From positions 1-64,000 of the forward strand of contig JBEKTY010000008.1 in the NCBI GenBank assembly GCA_049515555.1: DNA of 64,000 bases. Direction: 5' to 3'. The translations under genes and the position numbers were made by a program. The DNA is from JBEKTY01 sp049515555. GTDB lineage: Bacteria; Planctomycetota; Planctomycetia; Pirellulales; Thermoguttaceae. Within the stretch, counting starts at the first letter, position 1; each line of letters opens with the position of its first letter. Below, one piece after another: positions 51,459-58,835 of this stretch. The notes beneath the pieces are model-generated. The model saw nothing but the letters and a program-made list of their open reading frames with translations, made no database searches and was not told the DNA's origin.

Positions 51459-52220
51459 TCAGGGTTGCCGGCCTGCGACGTGCTCCGCCACGGCCCCGAT
51501 AGACCTATCCTTAGCGTACGGCAGGGGATCGACCAGGCCGGCCTCGGCGAATCCTTTGCGGCGTAATTGGCATGCGTCGCAGGCACCGCAGCTTAAGCCG
51601 TCGGGCGCGGGGTCGTAGCAGGAATGGGTCAGGCCGTAGTCCACGCCCAACTCCATGCCGCGGCGGATGATCTGGGCCTTGGACAGCCGGATCAGCGGGG
51701 TGTGCAGCTCGAACTTCAGCCGGCCTTCGACCCCCGCCTTGGTGGCCAGGTTGGCCAGGTGGGCGAAGGCGGCGATGAATTCCGGCCGGCAATCGGGGTA
51801 GCCGCTGTAATCTACCGCGTTGACGCCCAGGAAAATGTCGGCCGCCTCCGCGGTCTCGGCCAGCGCCAAGGCCAGCGCCAGCAGGACGGTGTTCCGCGCC
51901 GGAACGTAGGTGACGGGGATACCTTGGGCCATCTGGTCGGGCCGGCGGTCCTTGGGTACGTCGATGGCGCCGGTCAGGGCGCTACCGCCGAAAGCGGCCA
52001 GATCGACGGCCACGGTGACGTGCCGCCGGACCTGGAGGGCCCGGGCCACGCGGCGTGCCGCCTCCAGCTCGAAGCGGTGCCGCTGGCCGTAATCGACCGT
52101 CAAGGCGTAGAGTGCGAAGCCTTCCTGCCGGGCGATGGCGGCGGCGGTGGCCGAATCCAACCCCCCAGAAAGTAGGATCACCGCCCGCCGTTCGCTCTGC
52201 GTCTGTCCTGCACTGCTCAT
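51459..52220 (-). CDS. queC: 7-cyano-7-deazaguanine (preQ0) synthase
   Basis: 253 residues. ATP-dependent conversion of 7-carboxy-7-deazaguanine to preQ0. The PP-loop is ILLSGGLDSAT. PARNTVLLALALALAE and the product of the zinc site, SCYDPAPDGLSCGACDACQLR (four Cys), are diagnostic. It is divergent from queF; the 196-base gap between them probably holds both promoters and contains a GGGGACAGTCCCC-family hairpin. No preQ1 riboswitch could be recognised there. Confidence 0.97.
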   Translation of the reverse strand: MSSAGQTQSERRAVILLSGGLDSATAAAIARQEGFALYALTVDYGQRHRFELEAARRVARALQVRRHVTVAVDLAAFGGSALTGAIDVPKDRRPDQMAQGIPVTYVPARNTVLLALALALAETAEAADIFLGVNAVDYSGYPDCRPEFIAAFAHLANLATKAGVEGRLKFELHTPLIRLSKAQIIRRGMELGVDYGLTHSCYDPAPDGLSCGACDACQLRRKGFAEAGLVDPLPYAKDRSIGAVAEHVAGRQP

Positions 52221-52323
52221 CGGGTGCCAAGCTGCCGGCGAATAGAGGTATTCCGCGCGGCGCGCCGCGCCGCGGCCCTTTCCCCCCAGCGCTAATCATG
52301 TCACAATTACCGGCTTGAGCCTA

Positions 52324-52388
52324 TAGGGGGACAGTCCCATTTTCGCGGCCACGCGGCGTGGCGGGCGAAAATTGCACGCAGTCCCCGT
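52324..52388. repeat. GGGGACAGTCCCATTTTCGC hairpin between queC and queF
   Basis: GGGGACAGTCCCATTTTCGC and GCGAAAATTGCACGCAGTCC form an imperfect inverted repeat in the divergent gap. Nineteen bases (52327-52345) are the exact complement of DNA inside the GH5 gene. Confidence 0.75.
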
Positions 52389-52416
52389 GGCGGCTGCTGG
52401 AAAGGAGCCTGCAAAA

Positions 52417-52788
52417 GTGAACCCCGACCCGCGCAGCGGCCTGGAGACCTTCGACAACCAGTATCCCGGCCGCGATTACACGATCGAGATCGTCTGCCCG
52501 GAGTTCACTTCCATGTGTCCGCGGACAGGCCAGCCCGACTTCGGCACGCTGACCGTGACCTACGTGCCCGACAAGAAGTGCGTCGAGCTGAAGAGCCTCA
52601 AGCTGTACCTCCAGCAGTTCCGCAACGAGGGGATCTTTTACGAGAACGTAACCAACCGCATCCTGGAGGACCTGGTGGCGGTGATCGAGCCGCGGCGGAT
52701 GCGGCTTACGGCGGCCTTCCGGCCGCGGGGCGGAATCACCACCACCATCCATGCAACCTTCACAAGCGCAGGGGTTTCCGATGAATGA
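52417..52788 (+). CDS. queF: NADPH-dependent 7-cyano-7-deazaguanine reductase
   Basis: 123 residues; reduces preQ0 to preQ1, the queuosine precursor. The catalytic Cys is in FTSMCPRTGQPDFGTL, followed by the substrate and NADPH region VELKSLKLYLQQFRNEGIFYE with the conserved Glu. Size fits the short, unimodular subfamily. The GTG at 52417 is chosen because AAGGAG lies 9 bases upstream; an upstream TTG would add 15 residues from repeat DNA. It overlaps the following gene by 8 bases (ATGAATGA). Confidence 0.96.
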   Translation: MNPDPRSGLETFDNQYPGRDYTIEIVCPEFTSMCPRTGQPDFGTLTVTYVPDKKCVELKSLKLYLQQFRNEGIFYENVTNRILEDLVAVIEPRRMRLTAAFRPRGGITTTIHATFTSAGVSDE

Positions 52789-53794
52789 TCGGCCGCGGGT
52801 GATTCTTTCGGGCTTTGCCGACGAGTCGGCCAACCACAAGACGGCCGTCGAGCAGTTCGTGGCCTTCGCTGCGCTGGGCCTCCAGTATTACAGCATCCGT
52901 TTCATCGACGTCGGGCAGGGCGTCAAGAACGTGATGAAGCTGACCGTGGCCGAGATCCAGAAGATCCGCCAGCTTCAGAACGAGTACGGGCTGAACGTGG
53001 CCTCGATCGCCTCGCCCATCGGCAAAGTGAAGCTGGCCGACGTCGAGGACGGGACCAAGAACGCCTTTATTCCCTTCAAGAAATACCTGGCCACCGACGT
53101 GGCCAAGGCCTGCGAGCTGGCCCATGCCTTCGAGACCAAGCTGGTCCGCGGCTTCTCGTTCTACCATCCCAAGGGAAGCGACCCGCGGGGGTTCCTGCCG
53201 CAGGTGGTCGAGCAATTGGGCGCCATCGCCGAGGCGCTGCACCGCTCCGACCTGACGTTCGGCCTGGAGGTCGAGGCCAACCTGGTGGGCAGCGACGGCC
53301 GGCTGCTGGCCGAGATCTACCGCCAAGTGAACGATCCGGCGATGGTGCTGGTGTTCGACGCGGGCAACCTCCTCACTCAGGGCTACTCGACGGCCGAGGT
53401 GTTCGAGCACTATACGGCGATGAAGCCCGGGCTGGGCTGGATGCACGTCAAGGACTTCCGCCGGCTGCAAGCGGCGGGCAAGGGGGGGCACGTGGACGAG
53501 GATGCCTTGGTGGACTTCGTGCCCGCCGACCAGGGCGACGCCGCCCACGAGGCGATTTTCCGCGATTTCGGCCGGCTGCTGCCGGCCCTGGAAAAGAAGC
53601 TTGCCCGCCGCGGCATCCCCGGCGTGCTGGTCGACTTGGAGCCGCACCTGAAGGGCGGCGGCCAGTTCGGCGGCGCCAGCGGTCCGGACGGCATGGGCGT
53701 GGCGCTGCGCGGCTTGTGCCGCGTGCTGGACTACGTGGGCATCGATTACCACCTCCGCGACTTCGACGACGTTCGGGCCGCCCGCGGATTCTGA
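52781..53794 (+). CDS. TIM-barrel sugar phosphate isomerase/epimerase-family protein
   Basis: 337 residues of the AP-endonuclease-2-like (xylose-isomerase-like) barrel family. Metal ligands are probably Glu in LTFGLEVEANL, Asp/His in FDAGNLLTQG and LGWMHVKDFRR, and Glu in VLVDLEPHLKGGG. It may act on a sugar or inositol derivative; such genes are very numerous in planctomycetes. The start overlaps queF, so it is co-translated with it, but no link to queuosine is known to me. No signal peptide. Confidence 0.88.
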   Translation: MNDRPRVILSGFADESANHKTAVEQFVAFAALGLQYYSIRFIDVGQGVKNVMKLTVAEIQKIRQLQNEYGLNVASIASPIGKVKLADVEDGTKNAFIPFKKYLATDVAKACELAHAFETKLVRGFSFYHPKGSDPRGFLPQVVEQLGAIAEALHRSDLTFGLEVEANLVGSDGRLLAEIYRQVNDPAMVLVFDAGNLLTQGYSTAEVFEHYTAMKPGLGWMHVKDFRRLQAAGKGGHVDEDALVDFVPADQGDAAHEAIFRDFGRLLPALEKKLARRGIPGVLVDLEPHLKGGGQFGGASGPDGMGVALRGLCRVLDYVGIDYHLRDFDDVRAARGF

Positions 53795-53810
53795 ATCGCG
53801 AGGTGCACGG

Positions 53811-56417
53811 TTACGGTTCGAGAGTGGCCGGGCCCTCGGTCTGCTGTTGGCCCGCTTTCCGCGGCGGGGCCGCCGGCGGCCGCGATGGCTGGCGACGCTC
53901 CGCGGTCCGATCGCCGCCCCGCAGCTTGCCGTACAGCAGGCGGAGCGTCAAGACGAGGTACTGGGCGCCCCACAGTAGCGCCACCAGGAAGGCCGCCGCC
54001 GCCGAGTAGTACGCCGTGCCGTTGGTTGTCGGCATTCGCCGCAGCCAGACGAGCGAGCCGCCCACGGTCAGTGCCACGACCATCACCAGCAATTTGGCGT
54101 TCGTGACGGTAGACAAACGTCGCCGCTCGTGCCGCCGCAGCGCGCCGCGGGCCGAGAAGTTGGCCAGCTCCCTCATCGCCGAAAAGTCGCTATGCTTCTC
54201 GGGGGCCACGGTTCGTGGCGAGAGCTCCAGCGGTTCCTGCTTTTCGGTTGGGGCCGCGGCGGAAGCCGCGGCGGAAGTCTGCACCGCATTGCGCGCTACA
54301 GACGACGTGGCAGCCTGGGCGGGCGCGGGCCGCGCCAGCGGCCGCTGGGGGGCCGACGCCTCGGCACCGCCCCCCCCGCGATGTCGCGCCAGCAGGCGAG
54401 TCATGTAATCGTCGACCGATTCTTCCTCGTCGCTACCGCCTGCCACATGTGGCGCGGCCGTCGGCGACGGCTCGGCCGACGGCACTGCACCCGCCGGCTT
54501 CTCCATTGCCTGCCCGCTGCCAACGCCCCCGGCTTGTGACTGTTCCTCCTCGGGCAGGTCAATCATAGCACCGGCCTTCCGAAGGATCTCGGCAACGCTT
54601 ACCGGCGGCTCCGGCGACGGTTCTTGGAACTCGGGCTCTGCCGGCCGCTGGCCGCCGAAATCGCTCGTCGGCGATTCCGTGTCGGCCGAGCACCGCGACT
54701 GCCACGTCGCCAGTCGCTCCTCGAATTCGGCCTGCTGGGTCTCCAGGTCGGCAGATCGAGCGTCCAGGGCGGCCCGGAGGGTTTCCATTTCTGCCCGTAG
54801 TGTGTCGATCTCGCTGGTCCGGGTGTCGAGTTCTGCCCGCAGCCTGTCAAGCTCGCTGGTCCGGGCGTCCAGCTCCCGCTGGCGATCTGCCTGCTGGACG
54901 GCCCATTGCTGCCGGCTGGCATCCAACTCTCGGCCCTCTCGCTCCAGTTCGGCCAGCCGGGCGGCCAGTTGTTGCGACTCGCTGGCGGCCCGGGCGGCCA
55001 CCTCCTGGTGATCGGCCTCCCACTGGGAACGTTCTTCGCCGAAGGCTTTCTGCCGAGCGTCGAGTTCCAAGCGCGCTTCGTCAAAGGCTTTCTGCCGGGT
55101 GTCGAGTGCTGCCCGCAGCCTGTCAAGCTCGCTGGTCCGGGCGTCCTGTTCCCGCTGGCAATCGGCCTGCTGGGTGGCCCACTGCTGCCGGCCAGCGTCC
55201 AGCTCTCGGCCCTCTCGGTCCAATTCGGCCAGCCGGGCGGCCAGTTGTTGCGACTCGCTGGCGGCCCGGGCGGCCACCTCCTGGTGCTCGGCCTCCCACT
55301 GGGAACGTTCTTCGCCGAAGGATTTCTGCCGGGCGTCGAGTTCCGAGCGCGCTAGGTCAAAAGATTTCTGCCGGGCGTCGAATTCTGCCCGCAGCGTGTC
55401 AAGCTCGCTGGTCCGGGCGTCCAGCTCCCGCTGGCGATCTGCCTGCTGGGCCGCCCATTGCTGTCGGCTGGCGTCCAGCTCTCGGCCCTCTCGGTCCAAT
55501 TCGGCCAGCCGGGCGGCCAGTTGTTCCGACTCGCTGGCGGCCCGGGCGGCCATGCCCCGGCACTCGGCCTCCCACTGGGAGCGCTCCAGGTCAAAAGATT
55601 TCTGCCGGGCGTCGAGTTCCGAGCGCGCTTCGTCAAAGGCTTTCTGCCGGGCGTCTAATTCTGCCCGCAGCGTGTCAAGCTCGCTGGTCCGGGCGTCCAT
55701 CTCCCGCTGGCGATCTGCCTGCTGGGCCGCCCATTGCTGCCGGCTGGCGTCCAGCTCTTGGCCCTGTTGGTCAAGTTCGGCCAGCTGGGCGGCCAGTTGT
55801 TCCGACTCGCTGGCGGCCCGGGCGGCCATGCCCTGGCACTCGGCCTCCCGCTGGGAGCGCTCCAGGTCAAGAGACTTCTGCCGGGCGTCGAGTTCTGCCC
55901 GCAGCGTGTCGAGTTCGTTGGTCCGGGCGTCCAGTTCCCGCTGGCGATCTGCCTGCTGAACGGCCCATTGCTGTCGGCTGGCGTCCAGCTCTCGGCCCTG
56001 TTGGTCCAGCTCGGCCAGTCGGGCGACCAGTTGCTCCGACTGGCGGTGCCGTTGCCGGTCTTGTTCCACTTCAGGGGGATCGAACTGGTTGGTCTCCAGC
56101 ACTTCGAACTCGATGTTGCCAATGCCCAGCCGATCGCCGGGCGCCAGCGGGGCGTCGGCAAATGCCTTGCCGTTCAACCGGGTGTTGGAAGACCAGCGAC
56201 GTACAACGGTCCCGGCGTTGCCGCGGAGAATGAGGCAGTGCAATGGTCCCACGTTGTGAGCCCGGAGGCGGAGGGTACAATTCGGCCCTGAGCCGATCGT
56301 GCATTTGGGCGAGCGCAGGCGAACCACCTGGCCCTCGCGCTCCCGGTCGCAGACGCGGAGCACCAGGTGGCCTTCCACGGGGTTCAACATGGACGCCGTC
56401 GATCTGCTGTAAACCAT
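53811..56417 (-). CDS. FHA-domain protein with five coiled-coil repeats and C-terminal membrane segments
   Basis: 868 residues. An N-terminal FHA domain (about 15-108; CTIGSGPNCTLRL, WSSNTRLNG) would bind phosphothreonine peptides. Residues about 127-575 are five tandem units of 78-95 residues, each starting QLAARLAELDREGRELDASR and with QADRQRELDARTSELDTLRAE; they form a long coiled coil. A Pro/Ala-rich linker (about 610-750) leads to two hydrophobic segments (LLVMVVALTVGGSLVWL and YYSAAAAFLVALLWGAQYLV). FHA and coil would be cytoplasmic if the two C-terminal segments make a hairpin anchor. ATG 56417 is used; ATG 56390 is possible. Likely a phospho-dependent scaffold. Confidence 0.85.
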   Translation of the reverse strand: MVYSRSTASMLNPVEGHLVLRVCDREREGQVVRLRSPKCTIGSGPNCTLRLRAHNVGPLHCLILRGNAGTVVRRWSSNTRLNGKAFADAPLAPGDRLGIGNIEFEVLETNQFDPPEVEQDRQRHRQSEQLVARLAELDQQGRELDASRQQWAVQQADRQRELDARTNELDTLRAELDARQKSLDLERSQREAECQGMAARAASESEQLAAQLAELDQQGQELDASRQQWAAQQADRQREMDARTSELDTLRAELDARQKAFDEARSELDARQKSFDLERSQWEAECRGMAARAASESEQLAARLAELDREGRELDASRQQWAAQQADRQRELDARTSELDTLRAEFDARQKSFDLARSELDARQKSFGEERSQWEAEHQEVAARAASESQQLAARLAELDREGRELDAGRQQWATQQADCQREQDARTSELDRLRAALDTRQKAFDEARLELDARQKAFGEERSQWEADHQEVAARAASESQQLAARLAELEREGRELDASRQQWAVQQADRQRELDARTSELDRLRAELDTRTSEIDTLRAEMETLRAALDARSADLETQQAEFEERLATWQSRCSADTESPTSDFGGQRPAEPEFQEPSPEPPVSVAEILRKAGAMIDLPEEEQSQAGGVGSGQAMEKPAGAVPSAEPSPTAAPHVAGGSDEEESVDDYMTRLLARHRGGGGAEASAPQRPLARPAPAQAATSSVARNAVQTSAAASAAAPTEKQEPLELSPRTVAPEKHSDFSAMRELANFSARGALRRHERRRLSTVTNAKLLVMVVALTVGGSLVWLRRMPTTNGTAYYSAAAAFLVALLWGAQYLVLTLRLLYGKLRGGDRTAERRQPSRPPAAPPRKAGQQQTEGPATLEP
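54690..56040. repeat. Five tandem ~276-bp repeats in the FHA gene
   Basis: Unit lengths in codons are about 78, 92, 92, 92 and 95. DNA identity between the three central units is high, so the array can be expected to vary in number. It is coding repeat DNA and not CRISPR: there are no spacers. Confidence 0.85.
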
Positions 56418-57008
56418 GGCTCTCGTCGGCCCTGTTTGGTTTGATGCGACCTGTAGCGATGGGGAAAGGCTCGGATCATGCCTGACCGCGGGCGGCATAA
56501 ATCCTCTACGGCATTTAGCTTACGGCCGGGGGTCGGTCAACGCTTTGGCGCCCGCGACGGGGCATGGCAACCGGCCGAAAAAAAACGGTTGATGATCTGT
56601 ACTGGTTTTGTCGATTATCGGATAGCGACGCCGGGCCCAGCCCCGCGCCACGCACAATGCCGGCGGGCGGGCCGAAGAACTGGCTCGCCGGCCAAATGTC
56701 CCGTGGGGCCGGCCGGGAACAGCGGCCGCGGCCGTGTTGCACCGCCGGCGCAAGTAGTTGATGGTTAAACAGTTGTGACAAGAGGGCATACGGCGGTTCC
56801 GGATGCCAAGGCATTTCGGGTTTTTTTGACCCAGAGCGGGTCGATTTGCGTAGTATAGTTTGGTTGCTGCCGGGGGGCCGCCTCATCTTCGGACCCCCGC
56901 GGCGCCGCAACGGAACACCATTTTTTCGAGAAGGGGGTTCGACTACGGCTACTCTGAAGGGGGGCAAACCTTCAGTGCGGCCAAGAGCGGACACCGAGGT
57001 GAATCCCT
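56418..57008. promoter_or_regulatory. 591-base divergent regulatory region with candidate promoter for the DksA-like gene
   Basis: TTGACC (56826-56831) and TAGTAT (56851-56856), 19 bases apart, are a possible promoter for the plus-strand gene. An inverted repeat GACCC-N5-GGGTC (56828-56842) overlaps the -35 and could be an operator. A short hairpin CTGAAGG/CCTTCAG (56954-56975) lies in the leader, and GAGGTGA precedes the ATG at 57009. The remaining part shows no repeats of the window's families and no gene. Confidence 0.45.
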
Positions 57009-57464
57009 ATGAGCCGCAAAGACGCGATTCTGAGCATGCGCCAGGTCCTCGTCAAACGGCGCGACGCCTTGCGCAAGGCGCTGGCGGGTGATTTGAGCCT
57101 GCTCAAGGAACTGCGGGCACAGACTTCCGGCGACGTGGTCGATGCCGCACTGGACTCGGTGCAGGATGAGATCAGTTCGCAACTGGCTGAGGTCGAGAGC
57201 CGCGAGCTGACGCGGATCGAGTACGCCCTGGAACGCATGCGGACCGGCCAGTTCGGCGTCTGCGAGGGCTGCGGTACGGCGATCCCCATGGCCCGGCTCA
57301 ACGCTTTGCCCTATGCCACGTGCTGCATCAAGTGCCAGCGCGAGGCGGAGCGGCAGGGGGCCGGGCCGGCCGGCTCGGCCGACGTCGATTGGAGCCGCCT
57401 GCTGGATAGCTCCGGCGGCGATGCCGACCTGTCGATCAACGATATCGAGCTGGATGTCTCGTGA
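57009..57464 (+). CDS. DksA/TraR-family zinc-finger protein
   Basis: 151 residues. An N-terminal helical hairpin (residues 1-75) is followed by a C4 zinc finger, VCEGCGTAIPMARLNALPYATCCIKC, as in DksA, which binds RNA polymerase in the secondary channel and modulates the response to ppGpp. The acidic tip seen in E. coli DksA (DxxDxA) is not exact here (SGDVVDAALDSV is similar). An extra C-terminal tail of some 35 residues (DADLSINDIELDVS) is unusual. The downstream protease gene overlaps its end by 11 bases. Confidence 0.9.
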   Translation: MSRKDAILSMRQVLVKRRDALRKALAGDLSLLKELRAQTSGDVVDAALDSVQDEISSQLAEVESRELTRIEYALERMRTGQFGVCEGCGTAIPMARLNALPYATCCIKCQREAERQGAGPAGSADVDWSRLLDSSGGDADLSINDIELDVS

Positions 57465-58737
57465 CGCCTCGCTGGTGAGTGCGGTGCTGGAAGCAAGCGT
57501 GACCGCGAGCCGCTTTCGATTGTGCCCGAGTTTCTCAAGGGGAGAGTCTGTTTTTCGCTGCGCGAGAATCAGGACCTGCCGGCCTGGGGGGCGTGGGTGG
57601 CCGGCGCTGGTCGGTTTGGGCCTTTGCCTGGGGCTGGGCGCGTGGGCGGGCGGTCAGGCCCTCGCCCAGCCGGCGGCGCCCGCGGCCCTGGAACGCCTGG
57701 GCACCGTCTCGGCCGAGAAACGGGCCGAATTGCAGCGAACCCTGGAACGCAACGCGCCCGTGCTGGAGGCCCAGGCCGCCGTGCTCAAGGCGGTGGCCAA
57801 GCTCATCGGCCCCGCCGTGGTGCACATCGAGGCCGACGTCCCGCAGCAATCGCTGTTGCACAGCCGCGACCGGCAGATCGAGGAGGCCGCCTCCGGCGTC
57901 ATCATTCGCCGCAAGGACAAGTATTACGTCCTGACCAACCGGCACGTGATCCAGAACGCGCCCCCGGAAGCGGTGCGGATCAACCTGGCCGACGGCCGGC
58001 AACTGCACCCGGCGGCCATCCTGGACGATGCCGACAGCGACGTGGCGGTGTTGCCCGTCGATGCGGCGGACCTGGCGGCCGCCCCCCTGGGCGACAGCCA
58101 GCGGCTGGAGATCGGCGACTTCGTGCTGGCCGTGGGCAGCCCCTTCGGCCTGAGCCACTCGGTGACGTTCGGCATTATCAGTGCCAAGGGTCGGCGCGAC
58201 CTGCACCTGGGCGACGCCGTGATTCGCTTCCAGGACTTCCTGCAGACCGACGCCGCGATCAACCCCGGCAACAGCGGCGGCCCGCTGTGCAACGTTCGCG
58301 GCGAGGTGATCGGCATCAACACGGCCATCGCCACCAACTCCGGCCGCAACGAGGGCATCGGCTTCTCCATTCCGATCAACATGTTCATGGTGGCGGCACG
58401 GCAGTTGATCGAGACGGGCAAGGTCACGCGGGCCTTCCTGGGCGTCAGCCTCGATCCGCGATTCGGGGCGGCGGTGGCGGCCGAGATCGGCCTGCCCGGT
58501 CCGATGGGCGCGCGGGTCGTGGCTGTCAGCAAGGGCTCGCCCGCCGAAGCCGCTCACCTCCTGCCGGGCGACGTCATCCTGGAAATCGACGGCGCCCGCG
58601 TCGAAGACGACATGCACCTGATCAACTTGGTGGGCCTGATCGAGGCCGGCAAACGCGTAACGCTGGCGGTCTTCCGCGACGGCAAGACGCTGGCCATAAG
58701 CGTCGAGACCGCCGATCGCAGCAAGTTCGGGCAGTAG
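57454..58737 (+). CDS. HtrA/DegP-type serine protease with one PDZ domain
   Basis: 427 residues from ATG 57454, which overlaps the stop of the DksA-like gene. A hydrophobic segment (WPALVGLGLCLGLGAWAGGQALA) about 50 residues in would be signal or anchor; the true start may be later, but no ATG, GTG or TTG with good spacing was found near AAGGGGAG at 57537. The catalytic residues are His in LTNRHVIQ, Asp in DADSDVAVLPV and Ser in NPGNSGGPLC. One PDZ domain follows (FLGVSLDPRFG, AVSKGSPAEAAHLLPGDVI). The role is periplasmic protein quality control. Coupling with a DksA-like gene suggests a stress operon. Confidence 0.9.
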   Translation: MSRDASLVSAVLEASVTASRFRLCPSFSRGESVFRCARIRTCRPGGRGWPALVGLGLCLGLGAWAGGQALAQPAAPAALERLGTVSAEKRAELQRTLERNAPVLEAQAAVLKAVAKLIGPAVVHIEADVPQQSLLHSRDRQIEEAASGVIIRRKDKYYVLTNRHVIQNAPPEAVRINLADGRQLHPAAILDDADSDVAVLPVDAADLAAAPLGDSQRLEIGDFVLAVGSPFGLSHSVTFGIISAKGRRDLHLGDAVIRFQDFLQTDAAINPGNSGGPLCNVRGEVIGINTAIATNSGRNEGIGFSIPINMFMVAARQLIETGKVTRAFLGVSLDPRFGAAVAAEIGLPGPMGARVVAVSKGSPAEAAHLLPGDVILEIDGARVEDDMHLINLVGLIEAGKRVTLAVFRDGKTLAISVETADRSKFGQ

Positions 58738-58753
58738 CCAGCGTTTCCGGCAC

Positions 58754-58835
58754 AATGTATCCGGCACATTCCGTGTGCCGATTTCTTTCGCGCCCCCAAT
58801 CTTCCGAGCGGCACACGGCGTGTGCCGGCTACAAT
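58754..58835. repeat. GTATCCGGCACAC palindrome family, copy 4
   Basis: ATGTATCCGGCACATTCCG and CGGCGTGTGCCGGCTACA pair around a 30-base spacer, between the convergent HtrA and transglutaminase-like genes. The right end touches the stop codon of the latter. Confidence 0.8.

Noticed and set aside
52221..52416. A preQ1 riboswitch between queC and queF
   Set aside because: I found none of the conserved preQ1 aptamer words; the gap mainly holds a repeat-family hairpin.
54690..56040. CRISPR-like periodicity in the FHA gene and in the GAACAGGAGA stretch
   Set aside because: Repeats are contiguous and coding, without unique spacers; no cas gene is present.
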